This document shows, in pieces, positions 62,992 through 64,000 of a stretch of DNA of 64,000 bases; position 1 is the first letter of the stretch; each line of letters begins with the position of its first letter. This DNA comes from Marivita sp. (GTDB lineage: Bacteria; Pseudomonadota; Alphaproteobacteria; Rhodobacterales; Rhodobacteraceae). The position numbers and the translations under genes were made by a program. A model generated the notes under the pieces. The model did not search any database. It saw only the letters and a list, made by a program, of their open reading frames with translations, and was not told the origin of the DNA. The stretch spans positions 45,538 through 109,537 of the forward strand of contig NZ_JAIPUT010000009.1 of NCBI RefSeq assembly GCF_020055635.1. Direction: 5' to 3'.

Positions 62992-63327
62992 ATGATTTAC
63001 AAAATCCTCCGCTCAGATGAATGGGCCAAGTTGCAGGCCGATGGCGAAACCGCCGGGGCCCCGATCGATATCGAGGACGGCTTCGTGCATTTCTCCACGT
63101 CCGAGCAGGTGCGCGACACCGCGACCCGGCATTTTGCCGGAGCCGAGGGGCTGATGCTCCTGGCCTATGACGAGGCCGCGATGGCGGGTGACCTGCGCTG
63201 GGAGCCATCGCGGGGCGGGGCGCTCTTTCCACATCTCTATGGCCCGCTGCGCCTTGCCGACGTGGTCTGGGCGAAACCCTTGCCGATGGCGGGCAACGGC
63301 CATCTGTTTCCGGATGATCTCGCATGA
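62992..63327 (+). CDS. DUF952 protein
   Basis: 111 residues. [18 protein letters not shown] and [16 protein letters not shown] are DUF952. The start follows homologue N-termini; AGGG is too close for an ideal ribosome-binding site. Function unknown. Its stop overlaps the pyrD start (ATGA). Confidence 0.85.
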   Translation: MIYKILRSDEWAKLQADGETAGAPIDIEDGFVHFSTSEQVRDTATRHFAGAEGLMLLAYDEAAMAGDLRWEPSRGGALFPHLYGPLRLADVVWAKPLPMAGNGHLFPDDLA

Positions 63328-64000
63328 CAGCGCTGGAGACGGCCGGGCTTGCGCTGTTGCACCGGTTCGACCCGGAAACCGCCCACGCGCTGGCGCTCCG
63401 GGCATTGCAACTGGGCCTTGCGCCCACCACCGGCACGATCACCAGCCCGCGCCTGCGCACGACGCTTGCAGGCCTGAGCCTGCCCAACCCGGTGGGCCTT
63501 GCCGCCGGGTTCGACAAGAACGCCGTCGCCCTTCGCCCGCTGGCGCGCGCGGGTTTCGGTTTTCTCGAAGTCGGGGCGGCCACCCCGAGACCGCAACCCG
63601 GCAACCCGAAACCGCGCCTCTTCCGATTGAGCGAAGACCGAGCCGTGATCAACCGTTTCGGCTTCAACAATGACGGCATGGCACGGATCGCAGAGCGCCT
63701 CGGAACCCGCCCGCGCGACGCGATCATCGGCCTGAACCTCGGGGCCAACAAGGACAGCGACAACCGCGCAGCCGACTTTGCCACCGTGCTGGCCACCTGC
63801 GCCGCGCACGTCGATTTCGCCACCGTCAATGTCAGCTCGCCCAACACCGAGAAACTGCGCGACCTGCAAGGCAAGGACGCGCTGTCGGCCTTGTTGGCGG
63901 GGGTGATGGAAACGCGCAGCACACTGAAGCGTCGGATCCCGATCTTCCTCAAGATCGCACCGGACCTGTCCGAAGCAGAAATCGCGGACGTGGCCGAGGT
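63324..64000 (+). CDS. pyrD: Dihydroorotate dehydrogenase (quinone), N-terminal part
   Basis: About 225 codons are present before the right edge. The N-terminal helix binds the membrane quinone; [29 protein letters not shown] and [11 protein letters not shown] are class 2 PyrD signatures (FMN and orotate site). It oxidises dihydroorotate to orotate in pyrimidine synthesis. Coupled to the DUF952 gene by ATGA. Confidence 0.95.
   Translation, partial: MTALETAGLALLHRFDPETAHALALRALQLGLAPTTGTITSPRLRTTLAGLSLPNPVGLAAGFDKNAVALRPLARAGFGFLEVGAATPRPQPGNPKPRLFRLSEDRAVINRFGFNNDGMARIAERLGTRPRDAIIGLNLGANKDSDNRAADFATVLATCAAHVDFATVNVSSPNTEKLRDLQGKDALSALLAGVMETRSTLKRRIPIFLKIAPDLSEAEIADVAE

Noticed and set aside
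1..64000. tRNA genes, CRISPR arrays, IS elements, prophage, attachment sites
   Set aside because: By reading alone I found no tRNA-like T-loop in the intergenic gaps, no regular repeat-spacer array, and no transposase or integrase motifs. A tRNA or covariance-model scan would settle this.

Overview
The window looks like core chromosome of a high-GC alphaproteobacterium of the Rhodobacteraceae (Roseobacter group). Supporting signs are a class I (archaeal-type) lysyl-tRNA synthetase, COQ9, a DUF1013 regulator with an acidic tail, a MocR/DUF1127 pair, a DmdB-like CoA ligase, and many short families typical of Rhodobacterales. Genes are dense on both strands. No gap exceeds 300 bases. I saw no rRNA, tRNA, CRISPR array, IS element, prophage or integrase.

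Layout. 0-4.4 kb: the start of a sulfotransferase (cut by the left edge), a methylmercaptopropionate-type CoA ligase, a GNAT acetyltransferase, a membrane protein resembling an inactive M48 peptidase, and a secreted protein. 4.4-9 kb (minus strand): the nucleoside-salvage operon cdd-deoA-deoB-add-upp, in which all four junctions overlap by 1 or 4 nt. 9-18.4 kb: DUF3072, maeB, an Fe-S photolyase coupled to an SDR enzyme, a hydrolase, a lipoprotein, lepA and a secreted unknown. 18.4-26 kb: a DksA-type zinc protein, small Cys-rich and membrane proteins, a tyrosine phosphatase, a sirtuin, a copper pair (PCuAC plus a small exported protein), rpmB, meaB, hemerythrin, UspA, a kinase-like protein and a ParA ATPase. 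26-37.3 kb: a flavin enzyme, lysS, TerB-like, thioesterase, enoyl-CoA hydratase, nadD, dacB, the divergent DUF1127/MocR locus, a second GNAT, rplM-rpsI and a desaturase. 37.4-47.4 kb: trmO, an HTH-PBP regulator, dnaX-ybaB-recR, an ETHE1-like/rhodanese pair, DUF1013, RNase T2, COQ9, a multi-pass membrane protein and rpsU. 47.6-56.5 kb: a plus-strand run of catabolic and transport genes ending in an ArsR-type thiol sensor overlapping an amidase. 56.5-64 kb: DUF1801, an acyl-CoA synthetase, an FAD oxidase, a YedK-type DNA-crosslink protein, a 5'-nucleotidase, DUF952 and the start of pyrD.

How the parts connect (inference). RNase T2, the exported 5'-nucleotidase and the salvage operon form a plausible route from environmental RNA or nucleotides to bases and sugar phosphates. 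The ETHE1-like/rhodanese pair is the kind of target the ArsR thiol sensor controls, though they lie 11 kb apart. DNA maintenance is represented by dnaX, recR, photolyase and YedK.

I did not find a convincing new multi-gene system. The best leads are regulatory or biochemical: GATAC repeats in the MocR/DUF1127 intergenic region, a GNRA-looped hairpin over the rpsU ribosome-binding site, a structured rpmB leader, dispersed GTCGAC-centred palindromes, a BigR/SqrR-like regulator, and several proteins with degenerate or unusual active sites (M48-like, kinase-like, enolase superfamily).
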